Assembly (NCBI GenBank): GCA_037952775.1
Contig: JBANAY010000004.1
Coordinates: 4,092,001-4,156,000, forward strand
Reading direction: 5' to 3'
DNA from: Clonostachys chloroleuca
Taxonomy: Eukaryota; Ascomycota; Sordariomycetes; Hypocreales; Bionectriaceae
Length of the DNA stretch: 64,000 bases
The stretch's first letter is position 1. Every line of letters starts with the position of its first letter. The notes below the pieces were generated by a model that had not been told where the DNA came from, did no database searches, and saw nothing but the letters and a program-made list of their open reading frames with translations. A program made the translations under genes and the position numbers. Below, one piece after another: positions 31,506-41,984 of the stretch.

Positions 31506-34500
31506 ATGGGCAATGACCTGAAGGATGTTAGCGACGGTGATGTGATTAGCGACCACCTGAAAATTGAGCGAGAGAGCTCCATGGAGGCCCCATCAGTAGA
31601 TCACGGCCCTCTGGCCAGTCGCCAGTTCTCTCTATCTGGCGGAGGGAATCTCTCACTCGAGGATGTCCAACCTGTCGACATCAAGATTCGCGGCCTTGCC
31701 ATTGCAGTTGACACAGCGCCGTCCTGGCTTGAGCCAGCGACCTATCCGGAACTTTTCGCCAACAAGCTCAACACTTCTCCGCGCATAAAGAAGCTCTTGC
31801 ACTCCGTCAACGCGGATTTGGCCCCAGGAACCCTCACCGCAATCATCGGTGGTAGTGGATCAGGCAAAACTACACTCCTGAACTGTTTGGCAGATAGAGT
31901 TGTAAGTTCACGCTTGACTCAGGAGGGTTTCACGACTTTCAACGGCTCAGAGGATGTGCATTCCGTAAGACACGCCTATGTCATGCAACAAGACATCTTG
32001 TTACCAACACTTACCGTTCGTGAAACATTAAAATATGCCGCGGAGTTGCGGTTACCCTCGACAACTACAGCTGCAGACCGAGCCCGGATTGTTGATGAAG
32101 TGATCCGAGAACTAGGTCTCAAGGAATGCGCGGACACTCGAATTGGCAACAGCCAGCATAGGGGATGCTCGGGAGGCGAGAAGCGGCGTGTTAGTATTGG
32201 TGTTCAGATGCTGGCAAACCCTTCTGTGCTTTTTCTGGACGAACCTACCACTGGCCTCGACGCGACAAGCGCTTTTCAACTTATCCGCACGCTCAAGAGG
32301 CTTGCATACAAAGGGCGCACCGTCATCACGACGATTCACCAGCCTCGCTCTGAAATTTGGGATCTTTTCGACAACCTTGTTGTGCTCTCTAGGGGAAGCC
32401 CAGTATATTCGGGGTCCATTTCCGACTGCCTCCCATGGTTTCAAGACCTAGGATATGAAATCCCTCCCTTTGTGAACCCCGCAGAATTTGTCATTGACCT
32501 CGCTGCAATTGACAATCGATCCTCGGAATTAGAAGAAGAGAGTTCCTCTCGGGTTCAGAGACTAAAGGATGGATGGACCCGCGAAAGCGAGCGACGTTTC
32601 GTTCCCCCTGAAAAGGTGACGCATGTAGGGCATACGAGCGGAGGAAAATCGGCCTCTCAACACGCCTCTTTCTTCCAACAGGTTCGTGTTCTCACGGAAC
32701 GTACATTAAAGGTTACATACCGTGACCCGCTTGGAATGACCGCTTCCATTATGGAAGCCATATTCATGGGTATCACATGTGGCTACCTATTTTATAATCT
32801 TGCTCGCGACCAAGCTGGAATTCGCTCCCGCCAGGGAGCTCTCTACACCGCAGCTGGACTTCAAGGGTATTTGATACTCATCTTTGAGATTTATCGTGTA
32901 ACAATCGACATGCCAGTCTTCGACCGCGAGTCATCCGAAAACTGTGTTGATGCCCTCCCATTCATCTTGTCACGTCGCCTAGCCAGACTACCCACTGAGG
33001 ACTTTCCCGTTCCATTCCTCTACTCCACGATATTCTACTTCATGGCTGGTTTTGATCGCGAGGCACACAAATTCTTCATCTTCTTCGCTGTCACTCTCAT
33101 CAATCATTATATAGCTGTGACTTGCGCCGTCACTTGTGTTGCGGCGGTCAGGCATTTTGCCGGGGCCAGCTTGATCGCAAACTTGGTTTACACTTTGCAA
33201 AGTATGGCATGTGGCATGTTCATTCAGAGCGAAACGATTCCCGTCTACGTGAGATGGTTGAAGTGGATAACCTACACTGTAAGAAGCCTCCCTCTTCCTA
33301 ATATCTTCATAGCTTTGTGATTTTGGGGAAATTCGGTAAAACTAACTTGAGTAGTTCTTCATCTTCAGCGCTTATGCTGGAAATGAATTTGAAGGTAGTT
33401 TCTATGACTGTCCCATGGAAGGTGGGGAGTCAAACCCTGCGTGTCGGCAGTACACAGGGAGCTTTATCATGGAATCTCTTGGTTTTCCACCCAACTGGGT
33501 TTGGAGACCAATTGTCATCTCTGCCTCCTTCATCGTATTCTTCATCGCGCTGTCTACCATCGGCCTTCATTTTTTCAAGGTCGAAATGACCATTGCTCGA
33601 GCGCGAACGTCGGATACCGATTTGTCGGCAGGAAAAGAGAAACTGAGTCAAAGCTCAGAAGGCGATGTCAGGTCGATCGACGTTCAACTCGAAGACTTTG
33701 CTTTGGCGTTGGATAAAAGATCAGGAATGGGGAAGTGGCTCCCGAGGAAAACCGTACTCAATCCCCTGAATGCTTCATTCCAGGCTGGAGTTCTGAACGT
33801 CATCATGGGGCCTTCCGGGAGCGGCAAGACCTCGCTCCTGAACACTATGGCCCTGAGACTACGCAATTCATTTGGTACGAGATACCGACCTTCTGGAAAG
33901 TTGACTCTGAATGGTGCAGTACCTTCCGATTCTGTCCTTCGTTCCATCTGCTCCTACGTTTGCCAGGATGATGATGCGTTGTTACCATCGCTGACAGTAC
34001 GTGAAACGCTTCGGTTCGCTGCTGGCTTGCGACTCCCCTCCTTCATGAGCAAGAGAGACAAGTATCAGAGAGCCGAGGAGGTCCTCCTAAAAATGGGATT
34101 GAAAGATTGCGCAGACAACCTAGTTGGGAGTGATTTGATCAAGGGAATATCTGGTGGAGAAAAACGCCGCGTGTCGATCGCCATCCAAATCCTAACCGAT
34201 CCTCGGGTTTTACTTCTCGACGAGCCCACGTCTGGTCTTGATGCTTTCACGGCAAATTCAATCATGGAGGTTCTGAACGGCCTGGCTAAGGAAGGTCGGA
34301 CTTTGATTCTGACCATCCATCAAGCCCGCTCAGACCTCTTCAAACACTTTGGAAATGTGCTTTTGCTCGCGCGCGGTGGTTCACCGGCCTATTCTGGTGC
34401 AGCTGGAGACATGCTGCGATACTTCAAGCAACAAGGATATGAGTGCCCTCAGCATACAAATCCAGCGGACTTTGCGCTTGACATGATCACTATCGATCTT

Positions 34501-35673
34501 CAGCAGGATCAACAAGAGGCAGAAACTAGGGAGAGGGTAAACAAGTTGATCGAGGCATGGGAGGCGAGGGGTTCCAGTGATGGGGCTCAGAACATCAATA
34601 GCGAAAAGAACGCCGTCGCTCAAACCAAATTGGACGTTGTTCATGAGGCTACCGAAGCCGATGGTCAGGCTACCTCAAGCCAATCTGATGAGAAAAACCT
34701 CGACATCACAACCCGACCATCTTATGCGTCGCCTGCCCGGAAATCGTTCAACAAAGCAAACCTATCAACTCCCGCAGAACTTGGTGCCCTCGTACGCAAC
34801 CGTGCCTCCCTTGCTACGGCTTTCCCTATCCTGCTTCATCGAGCCATTATCAATACACGGCGGCAGCCCGAATTGATTCTTGCTCGTGTAATGCAGGTTG
34901 TCGGCCTTGCGCTCATCCTAGCTCTGTTTTTCGCACCAGTTCATAATGACTACTTCTCCGTGCAGAACCGAATGGGTTTCGTACAAGAAATCGGTGCATT
35001 TTATTTCGTGGGTATGCTACAAAATGTGGCAATCTATCCCAACGAACGAGACGTCTTCTACCGAGAGGATGATGACGGAGTGTACGGTATCGAGTCGTTC
35101 ATCCTATCGTACACAGTTCTTGAAGTTCCATTCGAGGTCTTGAGCTGCTTGATATTCGGTGTGCTTGGGGTCATTGCTGTGGGCCTTCCACGCACTGTCA
35201 CAATGTATTTTGTCAGCGTATTTGCGTGCTTTGGAATCGTGTCATGCGGTGAAAGTCTGGGCATCATGTTCAACACCCTCTTCCCTCACACAGGATTTGC
35301 GGTCAACGCCATGGGAATTCTTCTCTCTGTTGCGAACACCATGGGTGGAGTCTTGTCCATCGATATGCCCAAGCTCTTTGTCTACTTCAATTACCTTTCC
35401 CCCATTCGATACGGTCTTCGCGCTGTGGCGCCTTATTCCATGCGGGGAGTAACCTTCACTTGCAACGACAGCCAGCGTCTGCAGGATGGTTCTTGTCCTA
35501 TTGAGACGGGTCAGGATGTTCTTGACCTTTACAAATTTACCGAAGACCCGGTAGTAAATGTGGCTGCTTTGGCCGGCTGCATCGTTGTATATCGCCTTTT
35601 GGCATGGGCACTCTTGCGTGTTATGAGAGGCCGATGGAGAGAGAAGCTCAAGGAGCGTGGGCGGAAGCATTGA
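31506..35673 (+). CDS. Full-length ABCG-type transporter (YOL075C-like)
   Basis: Membrane ATPase with domain order NBD-TMD-NBD-TMD. Exon 1 is 31506-33278 and exon 2 is 33355-35673, phase 0, giving 1,363 residues. First NBD: Walker A GGSGSGKTTLL, signature CSGGEKRRVSIG, Walker B VLFLDEPTTGLD and switch histidine TTIHQPR. Second NBD: GPSGSGKTSLL, ISGGEKRRVSIA, VLLLDEPTSGLD and LTIHQAR. Both sites look catalytically competent, unlike fungal PDR transporters, whose first site is degenerate. This puts it with the duplicated White/ABCG2-like group to which yeast YOL075C belongs (family inference). Each half has about six membrane segments, with a cysteine-containing outer loop (FYDCPMEGGESNPAC) in the first. 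Its substrate is unknown; sterols, lipids or drugs are possible. Confidence 0.9.
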
Positions 35674-36262
35674 GTGATGCCATTTGAGCTCTGCTCATTC
35701 ATAAATATACTTGCTAGATTTGCATATAGAATATCTAGCACTTAATAGAGCAAGGCTATACGACGTTGGATCATGAACAGCAATCTTGAGGGCTTCATAT
35801 TGTGTAATAAGTATATGGATGGACTGCTAAACCCGAAATGGCCTCAACACCCGCAGACAGGGGTGGTGCCTGGCTAATTTCAATGCTTATGACCGGCCGT
35901 TCGGGGCGTTGCAGTCTCCCCACACCAAGCGCCGCGCCTATCTGTTCTCGCTTTGGCTCAGGGATCAAAGATTTGAAATTTAAATAGGGAGGTGCAGATA
36001 ATCATTGGCAATTTCTGTGGAAGCCGCCGGCCGGAAGCCCCTCTTCCGGCTCGACTGACTTTGCCTGCCTTGCATCTTGTGCCTGAAGATCCGTCCCGGC
36101 CCTCTCTACACCGACCTTTCCTTTGCTTGGCTGTCAGTTTAAGTATCGAGATAGCCGCAAAAATTCTCCTTGGCCCTGGACCCCTCCTTGACCTCTCAGA
36201 ACCTTTCATCTCATCCTACGCCTTCCCTCTCTCTCGCAGCAACCACCAATTGAGTGCTCACG
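35674..36262. other. Intergenic region before the EBP-like gene
   Basis: Nothing coding is supported. The last 150 bases are pyrimidine-rich, as is common just upstream of fungal starts. Confidence 0.45.
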
Positions 36263-37015
36263 ATGGCTTCGACGAACGGCTCGGCAGCTGCGCATGCGTA
36301 CTATCCCTTGGGGGTCGTCATCCCCGGGTATGCGCCTAACACGATGGATGCGCTCGAGCTTGTCTCGTACTTTGGCCTGGGTTGCGGTGCCGTCCTCGTG
36401 CCCACGTACTTTCTGATCCAGAGCAAGGGGCCCGGCCTGCGCAGCTGGGAGGTGTTTGCCGCCCTGTGGTTCGTCCTATGCGGCTTCATCCACACTTTCT
36501 TTGAAGGTGAATACCAATCTCCCCCTTCACATACATAGTACATCCTCTGACATGATCAAGGCTACTTCGCCTACAACTTCAAGGACATGGCCAGCAAGCT
36601 CGACCTCTTCGGTCAGCTCTGGAAGGAGTACTCCCTCTCCGACTCCCGCTACCTCACCCAGGACTCGTTCCTGGTCCCCATGGAGTCCGTCACCGCCTTC
36701 CTCTGGGGGCCCATCTCCTTCTTCATCGCCTACGCCATCGTGACCGGCCACCCCCTGCGCCACTCGCTCCAGCTCATCGTCAGCGTCGGCCAGATTTACG
36801 GCGACATCCTGTACTACGCCACCTGCACCTTCACCATGCTCATGGACCAGAAGCATTACTGCCGGCCCGAGAACTACTACTTCTGGGCTTACTACTTCCT
36901 GTGCAACGCCTTCTGGATCGTCATCCCGGGTGCCCTGGTCTTTCAGAGCATCGGCGCCACCAAGCGGGCGTTTGCCCAGCTTCAGAGCCTGGAGAAGGTG
37001 AAGAAGGGGAAATAG
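36263..37015 (+). CDS. EBP-type sterol delta8-delta7 isomerase
   Basis: ER membrane enzyme of the emopamil-binding protein (EXPERA) family, which shifts the sterol C8 double bond to C7. Exon 1 is 36263-36506 and exon 2 is 36561-37015, joined G|GC, giving 232 residues, the usual size. Residues matching the catalytic set of animal EBP are present: H77 and E81 (GFIHTFFEG), E123 (PMESVTAFLWGP) and N197 (LCNAFWIVIPG). The central LWKEYSLSDSRY and LQLIVSVGQIYGDILY segments are close to animal EBP. There are four to five membrane segments. Fungi normally use the unrelated ERG2 enzyme for this step, so this may be a second isomerase or have another sterol substrate. Confidence 0.85.
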
Positions 37016-37250
37016 ACGGAGGCATGGTACGGAATCGGATCCATAGAGGGCTAAAAATTTAGAATAGAGGTAATGGCGGGAGGCATAGTTAAAACGGAGA
37101 TAGAACCGATGGCATGATCTTCAACCATCGTCGAATATCAAATTGATTGGTAGTCAAACACCAGTCCTTCAATTGTTATCGTTTCCCTATCAATGCTCCA
37201 AGTAGGTGATGTACAGGTTGTTCTTTCGGTATTCATCCGTCCGGCGACAA

Positions 37251-37719
37251 TTACAGCTTCTGCTTCAGCTCCTCGGCGGCGCCCTTGGCCTTGCCCTCGG
37301 CCTCCTTGGCCGCTCCCTTGGCTCGACCTTCCCACTCGTTCGCCTTGCCCTTAGCCTGGCCCTTCAGCTCCTCGGCCTGGGCGGCGGGGTTGCTGTGTGA
37401 GATCTTGTCGACGCCATCCTTGGCGATGTCCCGTGCGGCGGCTAAAAATTGAACCAACATGTCAGGTATTCCTTCAAAAAAATCGTCGGAGCGGCTTGAG
37501 CAACTCGGAATTGGTTCACTTACCAACGGCGTCAACGGCAGGGATAGCAATGTTGTCGCTGACAACGCGATCGACCTTCTTCAGCCCATCCTTGACGGAC
37601 TCGGTGGCTGTCTTCTGGTTGACGAGGGAAGTGGTGAAGGTGCGTTGCGCTGGTACTACGAGAGCACGGGGGAGAACGAGGGCGCGCTGGGCGACGGTGC
37701 GTGTGAGTGATGACGACAT
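37251..37719 (-). CDS. Small mitochondrial LEA-like protein
   Basis: Exon 1 is 37719-37524 and exon 2 is 37441-37251, with an 82-base intron and phases that join G|CC, giving 128 residues. The first 35 residues (MSSSLTRTVAQRALVLPRAL) form a basic amphipathic presequence with a likely cleavage region near FTTSLV, so mitochondrial import is expected. The C-terminal half is a lysine/alanine/glutamate repeat (KGQAKGKANEWEGRAKGAAK) like late-embryogenesis-abundant and CsbD-type stress proteins. A role in membrane or protein protection under drying or other stress is inference. It is convergent with the EBP-like gene. Confidence 0.75.
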
Positions 37720-38169
37720 GACTGAAGCTGGGGGATTTGTGAAACTGGTTAATTTTGTGGTGAGATGCAGATGGTAATTGAGGTTATTGCGATGTTCTTT
37801 TGATGGTGAACAGAGAATGATCAAAAGAATGAGAAAGCTTGAATCTTCCCAGAGCTCTGATATACACACGACGTTGAATCAGCCCCACGGCAGGAGCGAT
37901 CAAGGTGAGTGAGGATCGATTACATCATGGGCACGTTACTCCAGAGAGGGGCGACGAAACAGACGAACGGGAGGCCTAGACTGGGAGCATGTGGAATTGG
38001 GGAAGTGAATGTAGCAGTCATGACGCAGTGAATAAAGGCAAATCCGCATCAATCAGGCCAGGATCGAAGCTGGCCCGAAACGGGTGAAGGTACAGAGTGG
38101 GATTGTGATCGTGATCTGCTAACTCAATTGACGACGTCAGAGATGGGTCATGATGCCATTCGCCCGCGC
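37720..38169. other. Intergenic region
   Basis: Upstream of the LEA-like gene. No gene is seen. Confidence 0.45.
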
Positions 38170-38400
38170 CAACTGGGTGACATTAAATTTGAGACACTTA
38201 GAATACTGGTTTGCTTGCTCTCGCGTCGGCGAACAGTGATTTCAAATTATTGACGGCCAATGATAGATGTTCTACGTCCAATGCACTAAAGATATTATTT
38301 AATCCCGTTTTATGTGGCCTCATAGGTTTGGGTAGTCGAGGCAGTGGTCTCCTTACAACCACCATCAATCTAGTGTCTTATTTTTTCTGTCACCCACTTA
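38170..38400. mobile_element. MITE-like element, copy 3
   Basis: An element of about 231 bases of the same family as those at 13.3 and 16.6 kb. The left end is CAACTGGGTGACATTAAATT with GAGACACT following; the right end, read inverted, is TAAGTGGGTGACAGAAAAAA with TAAGACACTA. The flanking direct repeat is CCGCGC (38164-38169 and 38401-38406), and one end base is ambiguous. It is non-coding. It lies between the LEA-like gene and a membrane-protein gene, in otherwise GC-rich intergenic DNA. Confidence 0.78.
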
Positions 38401-38642
38401 CCGCGCCCAATTCATAGTTTAGAGGAAAGGAGAAAACTACCATTTTAGCACACTTTTAGTCACTGTATTGTTTGCCAGAGAACGCTTAATTTCACCATTC
38501 GATAAATCGTTCACTTGATTTAGTGTAGGGGGACCAATGCCTCCTCTACCCACTCTACCGACATCTGACTTACATCATGACTTCAGCCCTGGAACGATCC
38601 TAGGAAACAATTTGTCCATCACCCAGCCAACATAAGATCTCT

Positions 38643-39743
38643 TCAATACGCTGCCCACCTGTCTGGCCGAGGTCCCTCCTCCCACGGCAGCACGGCCGCC
38701 CGTTGCCCACCCCTCAACGGTGCTGTAGCCTCCCGACCTCTCATCTCCCCCTCCACACCCGGTTGCTGCCGCGGGACGGGATCGGCATAGTTCCTGGTAT
38801 TCGAAGGTTCGCCCATAGTTCCCGGCATACCTGGGCTCCCAACCTCAAACAGCTTCGGACGCGCCGGTCTTGTGTAAGATCGGAGCTCCACACTCTCCGG
38901 CTGGACTTCCACCGGAGACGGAGACCCTGACCAGCTCCTCGGCGCTCTGTTCCTCGACGGGCGGTGGTGCGCCAACCAGTTGTTCAGCTGAGATGGCTCG
39001 GCGTCCTGGAACACGGATCTACGGGGTGCTGCTGGCGCTGGCGGGTCGTGGCGGGAGTCGCTGTGGTAAGGTCCTATCCCCGACGAGTCGTCGTGCCAGC
39101 CTCTCCGTCTCTCACGTCGGCGTTTCTTGTACAGGTATCGCCCCAGAAATATGATGCCGAGTAGGACCGTCATAGCGGCCATGACTATCCCCGCGGTCGC
39201 GCCGTTTGATAGTCTATCTTGTTGATCTGGAGTGCCGGCCTGCGCGCCCGTCTCCGCTGGATCGGCTCCGGTCTCGGTCGAGAATTGAGTCTCTTCTGCT
39301 GAGTTGGACGGGGATGGGCTCGACGATGAAGTGTGCTGCAGGTGGCTGTGAGAGCCGGCGGACGTGGCAGGAGAAGAATCGGGGCCTCTCCACTCATCAG
39401 AGCTGGACGTACGCGAGTTTTGGCCGCTAGTCAGCCTGCTCAGGTTTGGGGCTCCTGATGTCTCTGATGTGGATGTTGAAATGCCGGAGGCACCGTGGCC
39501 AGAGCTGAGGCTGCTGCGGGAGGGCCCTCGCCAGCTCGTAGACGTAGTAGGTTTTGTGAGGGCTGGGCTGTCCCAAGAACTACTCGAAGCATCATCGTCA
39601 TTGGCATACCTGTTGACGGCTTCGGCGTGCTGGGAGGAACTGAAAAGGCACTCGGGTCTGAAAAGATTGGCTGCTTCATCATCACCAGCTATTGTAGATG
39701 TGACTGGAGTAGACACGAGGTCTCCCCCATCCCTTCCTAGCAT
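38643..39743 (-). CDS. Ser/Thr-rich single-pass membrane protein
   Basis: 366 residues from the ATG at 39743, with no intron inside. A long Ser/Thr/Pro-rich N-terminal part (about residues 1-180) is followed by one membrane segment, AGIVMAAMTVLLGIIFLGRY, a basic stop-transfer cluster (KKRRRERRRG), and a Pro/Arg-rich cytosolic tail of about 150 residues. This is the architecture of fungal wall-stress sensors and mucin-like proteins. No signal peptide is present at this start, so an upstream exon encoding it and perhaps a Cys-rich head may be missing; a candidate Cys-rich frame lies at 39894-40085. Function not known. Confidence 0.6.
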   Translation of the reverse strand: MLGRDGGDLVSTPVTSTIAGDDEAANLFRPECLFSSSQHAEAVNRYANDDDASSSSWDSPALTKPTTSTSWRGPSRSSLSSGHGASGISTSTSETSGAPNLSRLTSGQNSRTSSSDEWRGPDSSPATSAGSHSHLQHTSSSSPSPSNSAEETQFSTETGADPAETGAQAGTPDQQDRLSNGATAGIVMAAMTVLLGIIFLGRYLYKKRRRERRRGWHDDSSGIGPYHSDSRHDPPAPAAPRRSVFQDAEPSQLNNWLAHHRPSRNRAPRSWSGSPSPVEVQPESVELRSYTRPARPKLFEVGSPGMPGTMGEPSNTRNYADPVPRQQPGVEGEMRGREATAPLRGGQRAAVLPWEEGPRPDRWAAY

Positions 39744-40109
39744 AGTGTTTTAACTTGAAAATACAAAATAATAATACAACGAAGCCTTCATCATTGAATC
39801 AATAAGGGAGACATTAAAGCTTGGGAAATCATTTGCGCCATTAGCTGCAGCTATGGAGTGTGCCTCAAGCATTTCTTGAGTAACATGAAGGGGCTAGAAC
39901 CTGACGCAGCTCCGCCATTCCATTTCACATACATCCAGGTGGTCGGACACTTGCCAACGGCCGTGGTAGCCCAGGCGGTGGCAGAAGTGGTCGCACTCGC
40001 CAAGTTCCCGGTTACACAACGGTTCCATTGTCTCAGGTCGGGCATTCTTGTACTCTTTGTACGCGGCAGCGCGGAACACCAATACTGAATTGACCTGCTG
40101 GGAAGCAAG
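39744..40109 (-). other. Short Cys-rich open frame between two genes
   Basis: The minus-strand frame ending at 39894 reads ARPETMEPLCNRELGECDHF and then CHRLGYHGRWQVSDHLDVC. It has five or six cysteines, a good coding look and no usable start; a candidate CAGCAG acceptor precedes it. It may be an exon of the membrane-protein gene downstream, a separate small gene, or a relic. An alternative frame of 85 codons over the same bases looks weaker. Confidence 0.3.
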
Positions 40110-41984
40110 CTATACTGCTGAAGGGCGCAGGCTTTCTATCCGGGTTCTCATGACCTTCTCTGCGTTAGCCGGGTCAATTCTCTCCGTCTGCCCTGCACGC
40201 ATCATCTTTCCAAGCAGGAACATGAGCTTGCCCTGCGGATATTTTGCACTGGTGGCAAACTCTTGTAATACCTTGTCCTCGCCTTCCAGGACCTCATCTG
40301 CTAGGGCCTCATACTCTGCTAGAGAATACTCCTTGAACCAGAGGTCATGCGTATCAATCGCGCTGCGGACGCCATCCTCAAGCTCACCCAAATACAGGGC
40401 CATGAGTAGCTCCTTTGCTACTTTTCCTGTGATATGCTTACGATAGAGATGATAAAGCAGCTGAGACAGCTCAGCATCAGGCACTTGAGCACAGTCTCCA
40501 TCCGGGGTGAAAGTCAAATCAACCGTACCATGAGGACCGGCTTTCGAAGTGGTCAAGCGGCCAAGCTCATGAAGAGTCCAGTTACCCACCAACGCAGCAT
40601 AGGTCTTGACATCAGCACCCTCGCCATCAAGATCGTCCGCGGCAATCATATCTTGGACTGAATACAAGACCCTGTAGAAATATTCGACCCTGGCGCCGTT
40701 GTCAATGTTGATTAGGGATAGAGCATCCTTAGGTGTGAGGCCAAAATAGGAAACGAGCTTGTCGAGCTCGGTGTCTGGGGTGACGGGAAGCGACTGTTTG
40801 AGATGCGCTATGAGGTCGCTCCCAATAACCAGGGGTGCAATGTCAGGATCCGGCATGTACCGATAATCAACCTCGCCTTCTTTTCCACGTAGCCTCCTGG
40901 TCTCTGTGGAACCAATCGACCATCCGCGGGTCTCACTGGAAATATGTCTACCGGCATCGAGCTCCCGTATCTGGCGGTCCCGTTCAGCAATGATGGCATC
41001 TTCCACCGCCTTGATCGTGCTCAGATTCTTGATTTCAGTCCGGGTACCCAATGTTTGGCTTGAGTTGTCGGTGCGTCTCACAGACACGTTAACATCCGCT
41101 CTCAGGCCGCCAGTCTCCATCCCGGAGACACAGGCGTCAACCGTGCTGAGCAGGAGCTGGATCTTGCGGACAAGGACGGCAGCAGTTCGGGGGTGGTGTA
41201 GTTCTGGCTCAGTGATTATCTCAATCAGCGGGGCGCCAACGCGATTGAAATCAAGCCATTGTGTGTTATCGTTATGTGCTAATGTCTTGGCCGTGTCCTG
41301 CTCCATCTGGACCTGCTTGATGCCAATAGTGACACTCTTTCCATCCTCTGCTGCAATGCCATCTCTAGCCAGGAGTGTGATATGTCCATTCTTAGCAAAA
41401 GGCTGATAGTACTGTGTGATTTGGTATCCGGAAGGCTGATCCCACCAGAAATAATGTTTCCGATCAAAGCGACTAACGGGTTGAATATTGCAATTCAATG
41501 AAAGCGCCGCTCGAAGCGCGGGTATCAACGTTCCCGTCTGGAGAATAGGCTGGCTACCGGGCATCGCCACATCGAACAAAGCAACATGGCTATTTGGGTC
41601 ATCGTTGAACGAGGTAGTTGCGGACGAAAATAGCTTGCGTGGCGTGTTTAGCTGGGCATGGATCTCGATACCGACCGTCAATTCCCAGCCCTCTACGGTC
41701 TGGGAATCAGCGTTGGATTTCTTCTTCCCCTGCTTGCGTGCCTGCTTCGCCTCATCCTTCAACTTCTTCCGGAGCGGCAACGCCGGAGGCGTTTGTAACT
41801 GCTGGTGTGTGGGCTCGGGTTGTTCTTTGGAGGCGTGGAAGGTCCTGAGTGGGCGGAGGTTAGGCGGTGCTGGTCCAACCAGGCGGCTTCGGGGCGTACG
41901 ACGAAAAGCTGTCAAGCAGCCATTCGTAGAGAGTCTTCCACCAAGGAGGTATCTGCTCAATTCGCCGACTGGGACTCGGCCCAT
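40110..41984 (-). CDS. PET112: Mitochondrial Glu-tRNA(Gln) amidotransferase subunit B
   Basis: GatB, the tRNA-binding and phosphorylating subunit of the complex that converts Glu-tRNA(Gln) to Gln-tRNA(Gln) in mitochondria. 624 residues from the ATG at 41984. The frame is open further upstream without an ATG. Signatures: WELTVGIEIHAQLNT, YFWWDQPSGYQITQ, LDFNRVGAPLIEIITEPE and DVNVSVRR. The C-terminal YqeY-like tail (MFLLGKMMRAGQTERIDP) is present. The N-terminus is arginine-rich and acid-poor (GELSRYLLGGRLSTNG..FRRTPRSRL), as in a mitochondrial presequence. No intron is needed. GatA and GatC/F are not in the window. Confidence 0.92.
   Translation of the reverse strand: MGRVPVGELSRYLLGGRLSTNGCLTAFRRTPRSRLVGPAPPNLRPLRTFHASKEQPEPTHQQLQTPPALPLRKKLKDEAKQARKQGKKKSNADSQTVEGWELTVGIEIHAQLNTPRKLFSSATTSFNDDPNSHVALFDVAMPGSQPILQTGTLIPALRAALSLNCNIQPVSRFDRKHYFWWDQPSGYQITQYYQPFAKNGHITLLARDGIAAEDGKSVTIGIKQVQMEQDTAKTLAHNDNTQWLDFNRVGAPLIEIITEPELHHPRTAAVLVRKIQLLLSTVDACVSGMETGGLRADVNVSVRRTDNSSQTLGTRTEIKNLSTIKAVEDAIIAERDRQIRELDAGRHISSETRGWSIGSTETRRLRGKEGEVDYRYMPDPDIAPLVIGSDLIAHLKQSLPVTPDTELDKLVSYFGLTPKDALSLINIDNGARVEYFYRVLYSVQDMIAADDLDGEGADVKTYAALVGNWTLHELGRLTTSKAGPHGTVDLTFTPDGDCAQVPDAELSQLLYHLYRKHITGKVAKELLMALYLGELEDGVRSAIDTHDLWFKEYSLAEYEALADEVLEGEDKVLQEFATSAKYPQGKLMFLLGKMMRAGQTERIDPANAEKVMRTRIESLRPSAV

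Noticed and set aside
38170..38400. Considered as a solo LTR
   Set aside because: The ends are inverted repeats rather than TG..CA direct ends, and the size and family resemblance fit a short inverted-repeat element.
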